In this document: in pieces, positions 51,858-60,387 of the stretch
How positions within the stretch are numbered: the stretch's first letter is position 1
How the letters are laid out: every line of letters begins with the position of its first letter
NCBI GenBank assembly: GCA_009929615.1
Contig: SAAB01000003.1
Coordinates: 1-64,000, forward strand
Source: Clostridia bacterium
Lineage (GTDB): Bacteria > Bacillota > Clostridia > Lachnospirales > Lachnospiraceae
Direction of reading: 5' to 3'
DNA: 64,000 bases
The notes under the pieces: generated by a model
The model's input: only the letters and a program-made list of their open reading frames with translations
Database searches by the model: none
Told to the model about the DNA's origin: nothing
Program-made: the position numbers and the translations under genes

Positions 51858-53906
51858 CTATATCGCTCCTTCTTTCTGCATATCCATAATCGTCTTCTTT
51901 ACAAGTTCCATCGCCTGCTCATCACTCATACCCAAAAGCTGAGCGCCGGCAATCGTACTATGCCCACCGCCGCCAACGCGCTCCATGACAAGCTGGACAT
52001 TGATTCCATCGGAACCTTCCATTGAACGGGCACTAACATAAACAGCTTCCTTAATCCGTGTAAAGACAAAGGATGCCTTAATCCCGGTAATATTTAACAG
52101 TTCATTGGCCACCTGGGCACCAACAATCGTCGGACTTTCAAGTCCTTCTGCCGAGCAAACCGCATAGGCCATATTGTTTTCCATATGGGCATGACGAACC
52201 GCCTCTGCTCTAGCTCTGTATATCTCCATACTGTCTCTGAAAGCCAGATGAACTCTGGTAATATCTGCACCGCTTTTCTTTAAAAATGCTGCCGCTTCAA
52301 AGGTCCGAACTCCGGTTTTACTCGAAAAATTATTCGTATCGATCATAAGACCTGCGAACATAGCATCCGCTTCAATAGGTTTCAGTCTTACCCCATCTGT
52401 AATATACTGAAGAATCTCTGCCACCATCTCACATGCAGAGGATGCATAAGGTTCTATATAGGATAATACCGGATTCTCAATGGATTCACTGCTCTGACGG
52501 TGATGGTCCAGAATAACCACGGTTTTTGTCCGTTCAAACAGTTCCGGCCCTTCTGTATACGATGGCCGATTAACATCTACAACAACAAGGGCCGTTTCCA
52601 TATTCATAATGGCTGCCGCTTCGCTGCTCTTTAAAAACATATCCGGTTCATAATCCGGATTATTTTTAAAGGTATCAATAATCGGACGAACCGATGTTGT
52701 GATCTCATTTATAACAATATGTGCCTGTTTATTCAGGGACTTCGCTGCACGGTAAACGCCGATAGCTGAACCAAAGGAATCCACATCCCCGATTTTATGT
52801 CCCATAATAACAACACGGTCTTTGCCAAGAATAATCTGCTTTAAAGCATGGGCTTTAACCCGGGCCTTAACCCTTGTTCCCTTCTCAACCTGTTTTGTTT
52901 TTCCACCATAATAAGAAATCTTATCTCCGGCTTTTACAACAGCCTGGTCTCCACCTCGGCCAAGGGCCAGATCAATGGCATTCTGTGCCCATCCATAGGA
53001 CTGCCCATAGGATATAGCATTCATTCCGACGCCAATACACATGGTGACGGACATCTCATTACCAATGTTGATTTCCCGGACTTCATCCAGAATGGAGAAC
53101 CGGCTGGACTGAATAGCTGATACATGCTTATGGTTAATAACAAAGACATATCTATCCTTTTCAACCTTTGTAATAATCGCATCATAGGACTGCATGTACT
53201 TTGTAATCTTTCGTTCAATTAATGCCGCCAGGAGAGACCTGCGGACTTCTTCTGTGCTGTTCATAGCTTCTTCAAAATTATCTATGAAAATAATTCCGGC
53301 AACCAGTCTCTGCTCCTGATTCTCCCGTATATAATGGCGAATCTCTGTTTCATCAAACATAAACATAGCCACAAGAAGATTCTCCGGATGATCAAATCCC
53401 ACAAGACTGTTATGTTCTGCAAAATCCTCCACATGAATCCGGCAAAACTCTGTACGGTAAATCCGTCCGTTGTGGATAATTTCCACATAACACTTTTCTT
53501 CCATCTTTAAGATTTCTTCAAAATTAACCGATGGAAAAATCGTCTGAATACTCTTGTGAATGACCAGATTTCCGATAACTTCGACAAGGGCTTCATTCTG
53601 CCACATCAGCTTACCGCTGCTGTCTAAAACACCATAAGGCACTTCAAGACCGTGAAGCAGTTTCTTCTGCACCTGACCATACTCCAGCCCAAAATTAATC
53701 AATTCTTCTGCAAGCGCCGGTTTCGAGTAAAAAGATATGAGCACAGAAAACACCAGATGCACCAGGAAAAATACACCCATTAAACAGCCACAGCGGCGGT
53801 CTACCAGGAATACGCCCAATGTCATCAACGCAACAATAATATTAAGTATAATCGGCCATCTCAGGTACCACTTCAAGCGCCCCTTGATTTCCATATCGTT
53901 ATTCAT
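51858..53906 (-). CDS. gdpP: Cyclic-di-AMP phosphodiesterase GdpP
   Basis: 682 residues. Two N-terminal helices (about 18-60), a PAS domain (about 85-190), a degenerate GGDEF (GRGGDQAVVK), then DHH (MGHKIGDVDSFGSAIG, ILDHHRQS) and DHHA1 (GGGGHSTIAGAQL). GdpP hydrolyses c-di-AMP to pApA. The DHH metal ligands (H and D in MGHKIGDVD) are intact. Ribosome site AGAGGTAGAAT; a good promoter lies at 53964-53992. First gene of the operon. Confidence 0.95.
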   Translation of the reverse strand: MNNDMEIKGRLKWYLRWPIILNIIVALMTLGVFLVDRRCGCLMGVFFLVHLVFSVLISFYSKPALAEELINFGLEYGQVQKKLLHGLEVPYGVLDSSGKLMWQNEALVEVIGNLVIHKSIQTIFPSVNFEEILKMEEKCYVEIIHNGRIYRTEFCRIHVEDFAEHNSLVGFDHPENLLVAMFMFDETEIRHYIRENQEQRLVAGIIFIDNFEEAMNSTEEVRRSLLAALIERKITKYMQSYDAIITKVEKDRYVFVINHKHVSAIQSSRFSILDEVREINIGNEMSVTMCIGVGMNAISYGQSYGWAQNAIDLALGRGGDQAVVKAGDKISYYGGKTKQVEKGTRVKARVKAHALKQIILGKDRVVIMGHKIGDVDSFGSAIGVYRAAKSLNKQAHIVINEITTSVRPIIDTFKNNPDYEPDMFLKSSEAAAIMNMETALVVVDVNRPSYTEGPELFERTKTVVILDHHRQSSESIENPVLSYIEPYASSACEMVAEILQYITDGVRLKPIEADAMFAGLMIDTNNFSSKTGVRTFEAAAFLKKSGADITRVHLAFRDSMEIYRARAEAVRHAHMENNMAYAVCSAEGLESPTIVGAQVANELLNITGIKASFVFTRIKEAVYVSARSMEGSDGINVQLVMERVGGGGHSTIAGAQLLGMSDEQAMELVKKTIMDMQKEGAI

Positions 53907-53963
53907 ATTCTACCTCTTCATTTTCTGAACATCTCTTAATTTGGTAAAGACAACTTATCCTTT

Positions 53964-53992
53964 ATTATAGCATTTTCAGTTGTCCCGGTAAA
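53964..53992 (-). promoter_or_regulatory. Promoter of the gdpP operon
   Basis: On the minus strand TTTACC (53992-53987), 17-base spacer, TATAAT (53969-53964) with extended TGC. Confidence 0.75.
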
Positions 53993-54017
53993 TACCTTTC
54001 TCCTATTTCCAACCCAG

Positions 54018-54046
54018 TTGACATCTCACCTCCAATCCGATAAACT
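54018..54046 (+). promoter_or_regulatory. Promoter of the DJ-1 gene
   Basis: TTGACA (54018-54023), 17-base spacer, TAAACT (54041-54046). Confidence 0.75.
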
Positions 54047-54083
54047 TATTTTATCATTATTTTGGAAGGAAGGTGTTACGTAT

Positions 54084-54641
54084 ATGAACCAGGTTTGTAT
54101 TTTCTTTGCTCCGGGTCTGGAAGAAATCGAAGGTCTGACAGTTGTCGATTTAATGCGTCGTGCAGATATTCCGATTACCGTTGTTTCCATTGGAGATTCC
54201 TTAGAGTTGGAGGGTGCTCATGGCATTCGAATCACTGCCGATGCCCTTTTTGCTGATATGAATTTCTCAAACACAGACATGCTCGTCCTGCCAGGTGGTG
54301 CCCCGGGAACCTGCAACCTCGAAGCCTATGCCCCTTTGATGAACTTATTAAAAGAGTTTTATGCGAACAAAAAATATATCGGAGCTATATGTGCTGCCCC
54401 GATGATTTTAGGACATCTGGGATTTCTTAAAGGACGAAAAGCCACCTGCTATCCCGGCTTTGAGAAACACCTTGAGGGTGCCAGTCACGTTACGGAAACC
54501 GTTGTTGTTGACGACCATATTATCACCAGTCGCGGCCTTGGAACAGCTATTGATTTTGCCGCAGCCTTGATTTCTCTTTTAACAGATGCCGAGACAGCCG
54601 TCCGCATAAAAGAGGAAGTCATTTATTCTACAAAGAAGTAA
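54084..54641 (+). CDS. DJ-1/PfpI family protein
   Basis: 185 residues from ATG 54084 (GGAAGGAAGGTG upstream). MNQVCIFFAPGLEEIEGLTVVDLMRRADI, LVLPGGAPGTCNL and the nucleophile elbow IGAICAAPMILG with the conserved cysteine, then ITSRGLGTAIDFA. DJ-1 proteins of this YajL-like type protect against glycation/oxidation or act as small-molecule hydrolases. Followed by a C_GCAxxG_C_C gene 15 bases on. Confidence 0.93.
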   Translation: MNQVCIFFAPGLEEIEGLTVVDLMRRADIPITVVSIGDSLELEGAHGIRITADALFADMNFSNTDMLVLPGGAPGTCNLEAYAPLMNLLKEFYANKKYIGAICAAPMILGHLGFLKGRKATCYPGFEKHLEGASHVTETVVVDDHIITSRGLGTAIDFAAALISLLTDAETAVRIKEEVIYSTKK

Positions 54642-54656
54642 CTAAAAGGAGAAACT

Positions 54657-55067
54657 ATGTCCGAACGAATTCAAAAAGCACTTACCAATCACGATAAAAA
54701 TTATAACTGCTGCCAGTCCGTAGCCTGTGCCTACCACGACCTAGTCGGCGTTGATGAAGAAACCATATTTAAAGCCGGCGAAGCCTTTGGCCTTGGCATG
54801 GGCTGTATGGATGGCACCTGTGGTGCTGTCGCCGGGGCTGTTTTACTGGCGGGATTTAAAAACAGTTCAGCAAATCTTGCCCAGCCAGATTCAAAAGCCT
54901 CAACCTACAAGCTTTCTGCGGCTATTCTTAATGCCTTTAAAGAAAAAAACGGAGCTACCTGCTGCCGTGAACTAAAGGGGATTGATACAGGAACTCCTTT
55001 GCGTTCATGTCCAGGCTGTATCGAAGACGCTGCCGCTATTGCAGAAAAGATTCTTGATTTAAAATAA
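54657..55067 (+). CDS. C_GCAxxG_C_C family protein
   Basis: 136 residues. The family motif is seen as CCQSVACAYHD, GLGMGCMDGTCGAVAGAVLLAG and, near the end, TCCRELKG...CPGC. These cysteines suggest a metal or redox cofactor. Members are frequent in anaerobes; function unknown. Two helices and the short C-terminal IEDAAAIAEKIL make the rest. Likely co-transcribed with the DJ-1 gene. Confidence 0.9.
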   Translation: MSERIQKALTNHDKNYNCCQSVACAYHDLVGVDEETIFKAGEAFGLGMGCMDGTCGAVAGAVLLAGFKNSSANLAQPDSKASTYKLSAAILNAFKEKNGATCCRELKGIDTGTPLRSCPGCIEDAAAIAEKILDLK

Positions 55068-55078
55068 TATCCAGACGT

Positions 55079-55115
55079 AAAAAGAGCCGGTGCTTTTAGC
55101 ACCGGCCCTTCTTTA
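55079..55115. terminator. Terminator after the C_GCAxxG_C_C gene
   Basis: GCCGGTGC and GCACCGGC form an eight-base stem with TTTTA loop; the T-run is interrupted (CTTCTTT). Confidence 0.7.
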
Positions 55116-55146
55116 TGTTCTAATATCTTCTCTTTTTATATTCTTA

Positions 55147-56823
55147 TTACAAAGGCATTGGGTTAATCTTCAATACGAAGATTGCAATTCCGATGATAAT
55201 AACAACTAATGCACTGTAAATCAACATTGGAACAGCATTTCTACGAACCAGTAAACCTTCTCTTCCTGCAGTACCACATGTTGCACAAGCAGCTACGATA
55301 TTATTGATACATGTCATATTACCAATAGCGCCACCTAAGTTCTGAAGAGCAACGATTAATACCTGAGGCAGAAGCAGCAGGGATGCTGTTTCAAACTGTA
55401 ATGTTGAGAACAAGGTATTGGATACTGTATTGGAACCGGAAATAAAGGAACCAAGTACACCAATCAATGGAGCCACAACGATATAGGCTTTACCTGCAAC
55501 AGCTGCAAGACCTTTAGCCATAATCAGAAGCATACTTTCCATACCACTTGCATTAACATCTGTGTAACGGAATAACTGAACCATGGCAATACCGAAAACT
55601 AATGCAACGGCTGCTCCGGATACCTGTTTGAATGTATCCTGCCATGCCTTTTTCACCTGATCTCCCTTCATACCATGAAGCACGATTGTAAGAAGTGCTA
55701 CCAGAAGGAATGGAAGAATACCAGGGTTCCAAGCCCACTTGAAGCTCCAGTTCAGACCTTCAAGACCTAACAAATTCTTAATACCAACAATAAATGCCTG
55801 GCCATTTAAAATAGCCTTCAAACCAATCTGTGGTACACGGGTTAATACAAGAATTACACCGATGATAACATAAGGAAGCCATGCTTTAAACATAGACATG
55901 TTTGTTTCAACCTTTGTAGATTCATCTTCCTGTACAGCTGTTGTAGAAAGCCATTCCTGTTCCCAAGCAGATTTCTCTGGGAAATCCCATTCGTCTTTTG
56001 GAATAAGGAAACCTTTTTTAGCTGCTGCCATTACGATTGGTAATGCAATTAATGCTCCCAACAATGCTGGGAATTCAGGTCCTAAGAAAATAGCAAAAAT
56101 CAAATATGGTACATCAAATACGATTGCTGCAAAAATGATAAATGGAATCGCTTTTAATGCTGGTTTAAATGATTTTTCTTTTCCAAAGAACTTACACATC
56201 ATTGCCATAGCAATGAAGATAATGATAGGACACACAATTGCATGAGGAATTGCGGACCATTTTGACAATGCCATCTTAAATGTTTCAACATTGCCACCCA
56301 AAGCTGTTACCTGATCTGCAACAACAGTGGTTGCTGTGTTTGTAGGTGTACCAACTGCACCGAAAGATACAGGTACACTGTTCAAAATCAGCGCCGTCAT
56401 AGCGGCTGCCAGTGGTGGAAAGCCCAAGCCAATAAGCAGTGGTGCTGCTAAAGCTGCAGGTGTACCGAAGCCAGCGGCACCCTCAATAAATCCACCAAAT
56501 ACGAATCCGATGATAACCATCTGGACACGACGGTCCTGGCTGATACTACCAAAACCTTTGTTAATAACTGCCATAGCACCTGAACGTTTCAGTGTATTCA
56601 TAATCAGAATAGCACCGAAGATAATCAGCAGTGTATCGATTGCACTTAAAAGACCATATACGGAATATACCGCAACGGTACCGATTTCCATCTTCCAGAT
56701 GGCAAATGCAAGAATACCTGTGATAAGCCACGCCAGTGGCAGTGCCCGTTTTGCCGGCCAGTTAAATACGGCCATAACAACAACGGTAAAAATAAGCGGA
56801 ACAAAAGCAATTAAAGCATACAT
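55147..56823 (-). CDS. lctP: L-lactate permease family transporter
   Basis: 558 residues with about 12-14 helices. Family segments: AFWALTG-like [64 protein letters not shown] and [27 protein letters not shown]. It moves lactate or glycolate with protons or sodium. Good promoter at 56910-56938. Its neighbour is the UxaA-type lyase pair, so a related hydroxy acid could be carried. Confidence 0.92.
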   Translation of the reverse strand: MYALIAFVPLIFTVVVMAVFNWPAKRALPLAWLITGILAFAIWKMEIGTVAVYSVYGLLSAIDTLLIIFGAILIMNTLKRSGAMAVINKGFGSISQDRRVQMVIIGFVFGGFIEGAAGFGTPAALAAPLLIGLGFPPLAAAMTALILNSVPVSFGAVGTPTNTATTVVADQVTALGGNVETFKMALSKWSAIPHAIVCPIIIFIAMAMMCKFFGKEKSFKPALKAIPFIIFAAIVFDVPYLIFAIFLGPEFPALLGALIALPIVMAAAKKGFLIPKDEWDFPEKSAWEQEWLSTTAVQEDESTKVETNMSMFKAWLPYVIIGVILVLTRVPQIGLKAILNGQAFIVGIKNLLGLEGLNWSFKWAWNPGILPFLLVALLTIVLHGMKGDQVKKAWQDTFKQVSGAAVALVFGIAMVQLFRYTDVNASGMESMLLIMAKGLAAVAGKAYIVVAPLIGVLGSFISGSNTVSNTLFSTLQFETASLLLLPQVLIVALQNLGGAIGNMTCINNIVAACATCGTAGREGLLVRRNAVPMLIYSALVVIIIGIAIFVLKINPMPL

Positions 56824-56909
56824 GTTAAAATCCTCCTTTTTTCAATCCCATTTTACCCTTTTACTTCTTATGGATTTTGTGTTGTCTTTAAGTTCCCTTT
56901 ACAGTGTTA

Positions 56910-56938
56910 ATAATAATACAATAATTTTCATCCGTCAA
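56910..56938 (-). promoter_or_regulatory. Promoter of the lactate permease gene
   Basis: On the minus strand TTGACG (56938-56933), 17-base spacer, TATTAT (56915-56910). Confidence 0.75.
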
Positions 56939-57206
56939 TAGTTTTTAGATAAATTGTACATTCTTAGCCTTATTTTTTAAACACTTTTGTTAAATATGTA
57001 TCGGTTTTATACTTTTTTAATAATTTTTTCACATTATTTTTTGATTTTCATTGACCATATAACCTGTTTTTCGTTCAATATTTGTGCAGTTTGTACAAGT
57101 ATAAATACAATAACCATAGAAAAACCTCGATTGGTTGAACCATTCAAAACACTTTTTGACCCTGTTTCCGTTATTTTTTTAACTATTCAATTTAACTTTT
57201 TTATTC
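56939..57206. other. Intergenic region with a weak PucR-dyad-like word
   Basis: AT-rich stretch upstream of lctP. It contains TTGTGCAGTTTGTACAA (57082-57098), the island dyad with a one-base insertion. It is about 145 bases from the lctP -35, so the match may be chance. No gene or RNA feature was recognised otherwise. Confidence 0.35.
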
Positions 57207-57252
57207 CAAAAAAAGAAGCACAGCTCCGGATTCTATCCCTTTGCTGTGCTTT
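57207..57252 (-). terminator. Terminator of the UxaA-type operon
   Basis: On the minus strand AAGCACAGC and GCTGTGCTT close a 17-base loop and run into TTTTTTT. Confidence 0.8.
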
Positions 57253-57257
57253 CCTTC

Positions 57258-58421
57258 TTAAATAACAGGTCCCATCGTATATATATCCATGGACTGGCTG
57301 TACTTAATGGTTTCCCCCTTCGTCTGCTCACCGGACAAAATCCGGAGCAGCTGGGCAAATGCTTCTTCTCCAACTTCTTCAATCGAAGCCCTGCCCTCTA
57401 TAATCCGTCCTGCGTTTATATCCATATCATTCTGCATATGCTCATAGGTATTTGGATTACCGCAAATCTTCAATACCGGAAGAATCGGAAATCCCTGCGG
57501 TGCACCCCGGCCTGTGGAAAAAAGAATACACTGGGCACCGGTTGCTGCCATACCCGTAAGAATTTCAATCTCCCGGCCTGGTGTATCCTTAATCCAGAGT
57601 CCCTTTTCATCCGTAACAATATCCGTATATTCCAGAACTCCCTGAATCGGCTTTGTACCTGATTTCACAATAGCACCTAAGGATTTCTCTTCAATAGAAC
57701 TTAAGCCGCCGGCAATATTTCCCGGTGTCGGCTGCCCTTTTCGCATATCACAACCCAATGATTTTGCCCGGGCTTCCATGGCAGCAACTTTTTCATAAAT
57801 CTTCTCACCAACCTCCGGAGTTACACCCCGTCTTGCCAGAATATGCTCTGCGCCGATAAACTCCGTGGTCTCTCCAAAAACAACCGTGCCTCCCAAATCT
57901 ACAATCTTATCCGCTACATAACCGATAACACAGTTCGATGCAAGTCCACTGGTAGCATCAGAACCGCCACATTTTATTCCCATGATATAGTTTGAAATAT
58001 CCACCGGCTGTCGAAGAATTCCCGAAATCGCCATGGACAGTTTCTGTGCTGCTTTAACTCCTGCTGCAATGGCATTCGTCATTCCACCTAAATCCTGAAT
58101 ACCTATGACTTCTACCGGTTTGCCCGACGCTTTAATTGTATGATAAAGTTTCTCTACATCTGTGCCTTCACATCCAAGACTTACAATCAACACGGCTCCC
58201 GCATTGGGATGTAACCCTAATGCAATCAGCGTATCCGTTACCCGGTCTAAATCCGGCGGAAGCTGACAGCATCCCTGGTGATGAAGAAGCCCTTTGGTAT
58301 TAATGGTCTGGGACACAATCGCATCCACCACTTCATTCGCACAAACAACACTCGGTATAACCGCTACATAATTTCTTGAACCGGCTTTTCCATCCGGTCT
58401 TACATATCCCATAAAGTTCAT
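57258..58421 (-). CDS. UxaA-family hydro-lyase, large subunit
   Basis: 387 residues from ATG 58421 (AGGAGGTATAACAG upstream). MNFMGYVRPDGKAGSRNYVAVIPSVVCANEV, HHQGCCQ, SLGCEGTD, GIKCGGSDATSGLASNCVIGY and STGRGAPQGFPILPVLKICGNP fit the C-terminal domain of altronate/galactarate dehydratase, with metal or Fe-S cysteines. The small subunit is in the adjacent upstream gene. Because split forms also occur in (2R)-sulfolactate sulfo-lyase (SuyAB), the substrate is not fixed. Sugar-acid dehydratase is my first choice. Confidence 0.85.
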   Translation of the reverse strand: MNFMGYVRPDGKAGSRNYVAVIPSVVCANEVVDAIVSQTINTKGLLHHQGCCQLPPDLDRVTDTLIALGLHPNAGAVLIVSLGCEGTDVEKLYHTIKASGKPVEVIGIQDLGGMTNAIAAGVKAAQKLSMAISGILRQPVDISNYIMGIKCGGSDATSGLASNCVIGYVADKIVDLGGTVVFGETTEFIGAEHILARRGVTPEVGEKIYEKVAAMEARAKSLGCDMRKGQPTPGNIAGGLSSIEEKSLGAIVKSGTKPIQGVLEYTDIVTDEKGLWIKDTPGREIEILTGMAATGAQCILFSTGRGAPQGFPILPVLKICGNPNTYEHMQNDMDINAGRIIEGRASIEEVGEEAFAQLLRILSGEQTKGETIKYSQSMDIYTMGPVI

Positions 58422-58425
58422 TCTG

Positions 58426-58737
58426 TTATACCTCCTGTCCTTCCAAATCGCCCCTGGCCCTCTGACTGTCCAGATTATGTACATGCACATAATCACCAAC
58501 TAAAATATCTGCTATTGCGACGCCTATTTCCTCTCCATATTTAATAATTGGCTCGCCTTTTTTTATAGGTTTTACTGCCACCTTATGTCCATAAGGGATA
58601 TCAGCCCTTAGCTTTTCCGGAACAGAATTTCCTTTTTTATCCCGGATATTTACGGACATTCCCGCCTTAACATCATTGGCAAAAATGGTGGCCACATTAT
58701 CCTTGTCATTGACCTTTAGTGCTAAAATATCTGCCAT
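58426..58737 (-). CDS. UxaA-family hydro-lyase, small (SAF-domain) subunit
   Basis: 103 residues. SAF domain: ALKVNDKDNVATIFANDVKAGMSVNI, DIPYGHKVAVKPIKKGEPIIKYGEEIG and the end VGDYVHVHNLDSQRARGD. Pairs with the next gene for altronate-type dehydratase. A TATGATAGAAT extended -10 lies in the 60 bases before it. Confidence 0.85.
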   Translation of the reverse strand: MADILALKVNDKDNVATIFANDVKAGMSVNIRDKKGNSVPEKLRADIPYGHKVAVKPIKKGEPIIKYGEEIGVAIADILVGDYVHVHNLDSQRARGDLEGQEV

Positions 58738-58805
58738 TTACAACGCCCCCTTTTCTCTCGATAATTTCATTCTATCATAGGCTCCCCATCTTTTCTATGA
58801 AAAAT

Positions 58806-58833
58806 AAGAGGATATCCATACGGATATCCCCTT
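58806..58833 (-). terminator. Terminator of the rpsF-ssb-rpsR operon
   Basis: GGGATATCC and GGATATCC form a compact hairpin on the minus strand, followed by TCTTATTTTTC. Confidence 0.75.
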
Positions 58834-58863
58834 TATAATTCCCATTATATGATTACGCCTTAA

Positions 58864-59127
58864 TTATTCTACAACGTAAGGCATGATTGCGATATGTCTT
58901 GCTCTTTTAATAGCAACTGTAAGAGCTCTCTGATGTTTTGCACAGTTTCCAGTGATTCTTCTAGGAAGGATTTTACCTCTCTCAGAAATATATCTCTTTA
59001 ACTTATTAACATCTTTGTAGTCAATTACAGCATTTTTATCTGCACAATATACGCAAACTTTTTTTCTTCTGCGTCCGCCACGTCTTCTCATTGGAGAATC
59101 GTTTCTTTTTTCTCTATCGAATGCCAT
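58864..59127 (-). CDS. rpsR: 30S ribosomal protein S18
   Basis: 87 residues from ATG 59127; AGGAGG lies eight bases upstream, and the ATG at 59133 overlaps the site. Basic N-terminus [18 protein letters not shown], then [49 protein letters not shown]. Two cysteines in CVYC suggest the zinc-type S18. Confidence 0.96.
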   Translation of the reverse strand: MAFDREKRNDSPMRRRGGRRRKKVCVYCADKNAVIDYKDVNKLKRYISERGKILPRRITGNCAKHQRALTVAIKRARHIAIMPYVVE

Positions 59128-59141
59128 TGTCATAACCTCCT

Positions 59142-59171
59142 AATCTTAATTCTAATTCTAATTCTAATGTT
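59142..59171. repeat. Tandem hexamer repeat between ssb and rpsR
   Basis: Three perfect AATTCT units (59148-59165) flanked by AATCTT and AATGTT, each with one change. It lies in the rpsR ribosome-site side of the operon gap. Confidence 0.85.
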
Positions 59172-59184
59172 CGGGACCTAATGT

Positions 59185-59631
59185 TTAACTAAAAGGTAAT
59201 TCCTCATCCAAACCATCCGGAATATTCATAAAGCCATCGCCTGCCGGAGCACTTGGTGCTGCTGCTGTTTCAGTTCTGCCGCCATAAGAAGCTGCGGACT
59301 GAGCACTAGCTGATTTGCTTTCTGCGAATTCCTGTTCTTCCACAATAACCTCAGTCGTATAGACTTTTACGCCATCGCGGTTTGTATAACTTCCAGTCTG
59401 GATTCTTCCGGATACTACAATCCGGATTCCCTGTCTGAAATACTTTTCTGCAAATTCTGCACTGCGACCAAATGTTACACAGTTGATAAAATCTGCATCT
59501 GCTTCGCCCTGACGTTTGAATGTCCGGTTTACGGCCAATGTATATCTGGCAACGGCTACCGGTTTCTCGCCCTGAGAATACCGTACTTCAGGATCTCTAG
59601 TTAATCTTCCCATCAAAATAACTTTATTCAT
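59185..59631 (-). CDS. ssb: Single-stranded DNA-binding protein
   Basis: 148 residues. OB-fold start MNKVILMGRLTRDPEVRYSQ, then FINCVTFGRSAEFAEKYFRQGIRIVVSGR. The Ala/Pro-rich linker ends in the acidic tip DGLDEELPFS, which partner proteins bind. Between rpsF and rpsR, the typical place. Confidence 0.96.
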   Translation of the reverse strand: MNKVILMGRLTRDPEVRYSQGEKPVAVARYTLAVNRTFKRQGEADADFINCVTFGRSAEFAEKYFRQGIRIVVSGRIQTGSYTNRDGVKVYTTEVIVEEQEFAESKSASAQSAASYGGRTETAAAPSAPAGDGFMNIPDGLDEELPFS

Positions 59632-59655
59632 TTAGACTTACACCTCTTTCTTTAA

Positions 59656-59943
59656 TTAAGCGTCCTGTCTAATGCATAAATATCTAATTACATTTTCCAT
59701 AATTCGAACACGCTGTTCAACTTCATTTGGACAATTAGAATCAGATTCGAAAGTGATGAAATAGTAGAAGCCTTCTTTCATCTTCTGAATTTCGTAAGCT
59801 AATCTTCTCTTACCCCATTCATCCACGTTTGTTACAGTTCCTCCGAAACGAGCAATTGTTTCTTTTACCTTTTCTACGGTAGCTGCTCTGTCTTCGTCTT
59901 CAATCTTTGCTGTAACAACAACGCATAATTCATACTTATTCAT
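59656..59943 (-). CDS. rpsF: 30S ribosomal protein S6
   Basis: 95 residues. MNKYELCVVVTAKIEDEDRAATVEKVKETIARFGGTVTNVDEWGKRRLAYEIQKMKEGFYYFITFES is classic S6. Starts the rpsF-ssb-rpsR operon. AAGGAGGTGCAGCAGC before ATG 59943. I saw no clear S6:S18 autoregulatory motif. Confidence 0.96.
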   Translation of the reverse strand: MNKYELCVVVTAKIEDEDRAATVEKVKETIARFGGTVTNVDEWGKRRLAYEIQKMKEGFYYFITFESDSNCPNEVEQRVRIMENVIRYLCIRQDA

Positions 59944-60018
59944 GCTGCTGCACCTCCTTCTGGTCTCTGGCCCTCTGTCTCTGCAGAGAGCAAGGAATTA
60001 AACATATCACAGTTTTCT

Positions 60019-60047
60019 ATGATAACATAAAAAAAGACTTGCTACAA
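60019..60047 (-). promoter_or_regulatory. Possible promoter of the rpsF operon
   Basis: On the minus strand TTGTAG (60047-60042), a 17-base spacer, TATCAT (60024-60019). The weak -35 overlaps the terminator loop of the DUF951 gene. Confidence 0.4.
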
Positions 60048-60058
60048 GTCTTTTTTCA
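60028..60058 (-). terminator. Terminator embedded in the end of the DUF951 gene
   Basis: GACTTG and CAAGTC close a three-base loop that is the TAG stop codon itself, with flanking A- and T-runs. Confidence 0.85.
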
Positions 60059-60224
60059 AAGTTCTGATATTTTTTTCCACTAACTTCCGCGAAATCATAA
60101 TCTGATGTCCGCATCCGGCACACTTTAATCGAAAGTCCGCACCAATTCGCAAAACCTCCCAGTCAAAGCTTCCACAGGGATGTTTCTTCTTTAAGCGAAC
60201 CACATCTCCAACCTGAATATCCAT
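60042..60224 (-). CDS. DUF951 domain protein
   Basis: 60 residues from ATG 60224. MDIQVGDVVRLKKKHPCGSFDWEVLRIGADFRLKCAGCGHQIMISR fits DUF951, with a conserved HPCG and CxxC (CAGC) pair. A small basic protein found in most Firmicutes next to rpsF; possibly RNA- or metal-binding. Its last codons form the first arm of the terminator. Confidence 0.9.
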   Translation of the reverse strand: MDIQVGDVVRLKKKHPCGSFDWEVLRIGADFRLKCAGCGHQIMISRKLVEKNIRTLKKDL

Positions 60225-60266
60225 AGCTTCACGCCCTTCCATTCTGCCACAGGGTAAAAAAAAGAA

Positions 60267-60338
60267 GCTACTGAGGGGAATCGAACCCCTGACCTACGCA
60301 TTACGAGTGCGTCGCTCTACCGACTGAGCCACAGTAGC
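60267..60338 (-). tRNA. tRNA-Thr (CGT)
   Basis: 72 bases, no CCA encoded. Acceptor GCTACTG/CAGTAGC, D-arm GCTCAGTCGGTAGAGC, anticodon stem ACGCA/TGCGT around CTCGTAA, T-arm CAGGGGTTCGATTCCCCTC-like. Anticodon CGT reads ACG. It stands alone, with its own promoter upstream. Confidence 0.96.
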
Positions 60339-60349
60339 CTGCTTTTCTT

Positions 60350-60377
60350 ATTATACCAAAATTCTTATGTTTGTCCA
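60350..60377 (-). promoter_or_regulatory. Promoter of tRNA-Thr
   Basis: On the minus strand TGGACA (60377-60372), 16-base spacer, TATAAT (60355-60350). Confidence 0.7.
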
Positions 60378-60387
60378 GTACCAATTC

